Source: Maccoyibacter sp900556645
GTDB taxonomy: Bacteria > Bacillota > Clostridia > Lachnospirales > Lachnospiraceae
Assembly (NCBI GenBank): GCA_958349535.1
Contig: CATWDJ010000043.1
Span: 1-7,077 of the forward strand
Direction of reading: 5' to 3'
Length of the DNA: 7,077 nt
The translations under genes and the position numbers were made by a program. Below, piece after piece: positions 5,573 to 7,077 of this stretch. The notes below the pieces were generated by a model that searched no databases, was not told where the DNA came from, and was given only the letters and a program-made list of their open reading frames with translations. Every line of letters starts with the position of its first letter. The stretch's first letter is position 1.

Positions 5573-7021
5573 ATGAAGAATCATAGATTGGAAACAAATA
5601 CACCGTGGGACGGATTACATGAAGAATGTGGCGTTCTGGGAATGTATGATTTTGATGGAAATGATGTGGCATCCACCATTTATTACGGACTGTTTGCATT
5701 GCAGCACAGAGGACAGGAAAGCTGTGGTATTGCAGTCAGCGAGACAAACGGACCAAAGGGAAAGGTCACCACACATAAGGATATGGGATTGGTAAATGAA
5801 GTGTTTACCCAAGATGTACTGGAGGCAATGAAGGGGGACATCGGCGTAGGTCATGTGCGATACTCCACCGCAGGGGCATCCACCAGAGAAAACGCCCAGC
5901 CACTGGTATTAAACTATGTAAAAGGTACCTTGGGACTTGCTCACAACGGAAATCTGATTAATGCCAACGAGCTTCGCAAGGAACTGGAGTATACGGGAGC
6001 AATCTTCCAGACCACCATCGATTCGGAGGTCATTGCTTATCATATTGCCAGAGAACGTCTGAATTCCAAAACCGTTGAGGAGGCGGTCAGAAGAGCTGCT
6101 CAGAAGATAAAGGGAGCCTATGCACTGGTGGTTATGAGTCCGAGAAAGCTTATCGGAGCAAGAGACCCATACGGATTTAAACCCCTCTGTATCGGAAAAA
6201 GAGACGATGCTTACATTCTGGCATCGGAGACCTGTGCGTTGGATACTTTAGGAGCAGAGTACGTCAGAGATGTACTTCCGGGAGAAGTGGTTACCATTAC
6301 ACCGGAAAAAGGAATTGTATCGGATACCACCATGTGTCTTCCGAAAAAAGAAGAAGCCAGATGTATTTTTGAGTATATTTATTTTGCAAGACCGGACAGC
6401 CAGATTGACGGTGTGAGCGTTTATCAGTCCAGAATTTTGGCAGGCAGATTCTTAGCTATGGATTCTCCGGTGGAGGCAGATTTGGTAGTAGGTGTGCCGG
6501 AATCGGGAAATGCCGCAGCCCTTGGCTATGCTCTGGAGTCGGGAATCCCTTATGGAACGGCATTTGTAAAGAACGGATATGTGGGACGAACCTTTATTAA
6601 GCCAAAACAGAGCAACCGGGAGTCCAGCGTAAAGATAAAACTGAATGTGTTGAAAGAGGCAGTGGCAGGAAAGAGAGTCATTATGATTGACGATTCCATT
6701 GTTCGGGGAACCACCTCGGATCGGATTGTGCGGATGCTCAGAGATGCGGGAGCCACAGAGGTACATGTGCGGATTTCTTCGCCGCCATTCTTGTGGCCAT
6801 GCTATTTCGGAACCGATATACCGGAGAGAGAGCAGTTGATTGCCTATAACCGTACCATAGAGGAAATTGGAGAAGTGATTGGAGCCGATTCTTTGGGATA
6901 TTTAAAAATCGAGCGTTTGGAAGAAATGGTAGATGGACTTCCGATTTGTAAGGGATGCTTTACCGGAACTTATCCGATGGAGCCGCCAAAGGAAGATATT
7001 CGCGGTGACTTCGAGAGATAA
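5573..7021 (+). CDS. purF: Amidophosphoribosyltransferase (glutamine PRPP amidotransferase)
   Basis: First committed enzyme of purine synthesis: glutamine-derived ammonia and PRPP give 5-phosphoribosylamine. The N-terminal Ntn glutaminase domain (to about 235) has catalytic Cys19 in EECGVLG, LQHRGQES (43-50), HVRYST (94-99) and AHNGNL (123-128). The C-terminal phosphoribosyltransferase domain has the PRPP loop VIMIDDSIVRGTTS (369-382). Four cysteines at 264, 410, 459 and 462 (the last two as CKGC) match the [4Fe-4S] ligands of the Bacillus-type enzyme, so this is the oxygen-sensitive, propeptide-processed class. The propeptide here would be 18 residues, longer than the 11 of B. subtilis. Length 482 is normal. 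Start ATG 5573 has AAAGG (5555-5559) 13 nt upstream, or AAGAG (5562-5566) at 6 nt; no later ATG precedes Cys19. A small CGGCA/TGCCG hairpin (5536-5550) lies in the purC-purF gap and may affect translation. Confidence 0.97.
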   Translation: MKNHRLETNTPWDGLHEECGVLGMYDFDGNDVASTIYYGLFALQHRGQESCGIAVSETNGPKGKVTTHKDMGLVNEVFTQDVLEAMKGDIGVGHVRYSTAGASTRENAQPLVLNYVKGTLGLAHNGNLINANELRKELEYTGAIFQTTIDSEVIAYHIARERLNSKTVEEAVRRAAQKIKGAYALVVMSPRKLIGARDPYGFKPLCIGKRDDAYILASETCALDTLGAEYVRDVLPGEVVTITPEKGIVSDTTMCLPKKEEARCIFEYIYFARPDSQIDGVSVYQSRILAGRFLAMDSPVEADLVVGVPESGNAAALGYALESGIPYGTAFVKNGYVGRTFIKPKQSNRESSVKIKLNVLKEAVAGKRVIMIDDSIVRGTTSDRIVRMLRDAGATEVHVRISSPPFLWPCYFGTDIPEREQLIAYNRTIEEIGEVIGADSLGYLKIERLEEMVDGLPICKGCFTGTYPMEPPKEDIRGDFER

Positions 7022-7050
7022 GAACGAAAGACTAACTATTAAAAGTCAAG

Positions 7051-7077
7051 TCTAAAATGAAAGTTCTAAAATGAAAG
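7051..7077. repeat. Tandem direct repeat, two 13-nt copies
   Basis: TCTAAAATGAAAG occurs at 7051-7063 and 7065-7077 with one base between (period 14), starting 30 bp after the purF stop and running to the window edge. The first ATG (7057) meets a stop after five codons. The second ATG (7071) would have GAAAG 7 nt upstream and could be the next gene's start, but only two codons are visible. It may equally be the start of a longer repeat array. Confidence 0.6.

Overview
The window looks like the chromosome of a Gram-positive, anaerobic Firmicute, most likely a Lachnospiraceae (Clostridium cluster XIVa) bacterium. This rests on the moderately low GC, AGGAGG-like ribosome binding sites, a consensus sigma-A type promoter, a lipoprotein signal peptide on the CapA-like protein, and the overall look of the TpiA, GpmI, PurC and PurF proteins. 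The family assignment is inference; no search was run. All genes read on the + strand.

Layout. (1) 1-743: triosephosphate isomerase (tpiA), missing only its first two or three codons at the window edge. (2) 763-796: a perfect 11-bp stem-loop. (3) 819-2234: a CapA-family lipoprotein sitting between two glycolytic genes. (4) 2301-3842: cofactor-independent phosphoglycerate mutase (gpmI). (5) 3842-4450: a gene-free stretch that is one giant imperfect inverted repeat. It can fold into a single hairpin about 600 nt long whose base starts at the gpmI stop codon. (6) 4451-4655: an A/T-rich spacer with a strong promoter (4554-4583) and leader. (7) 4656-5528 purC and (8) 5573-7021 purF, two genes of de novo purine synthesis that probably form one transcript. 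(9) 7051-7077: a short tandem direct repeat running to the window edge.

How the parts fit. tpiA and gpmI are the end of a lower-glycolysis gene cluster; the CapA lipoprotein between them is the odd neighbour and probably acts outside the membrane. purC and purF use PRPP and act in IMP synthesis; they are separated from the glycolytic genes by the giant hairpin and start from their own promoter.

The item most worth following is the 3842-4450 fold-back element. I do not recognise it as a known RNA or mobile element family. Its non-Watson-Crick positions are mostly G-U if the + strand is read as RNA and less often A-C, which hints (by hand count) that pairing is kept in a + strand transcript. 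Both strand-shadow reading frames inside it and the other antisense frames of the window look like chance.
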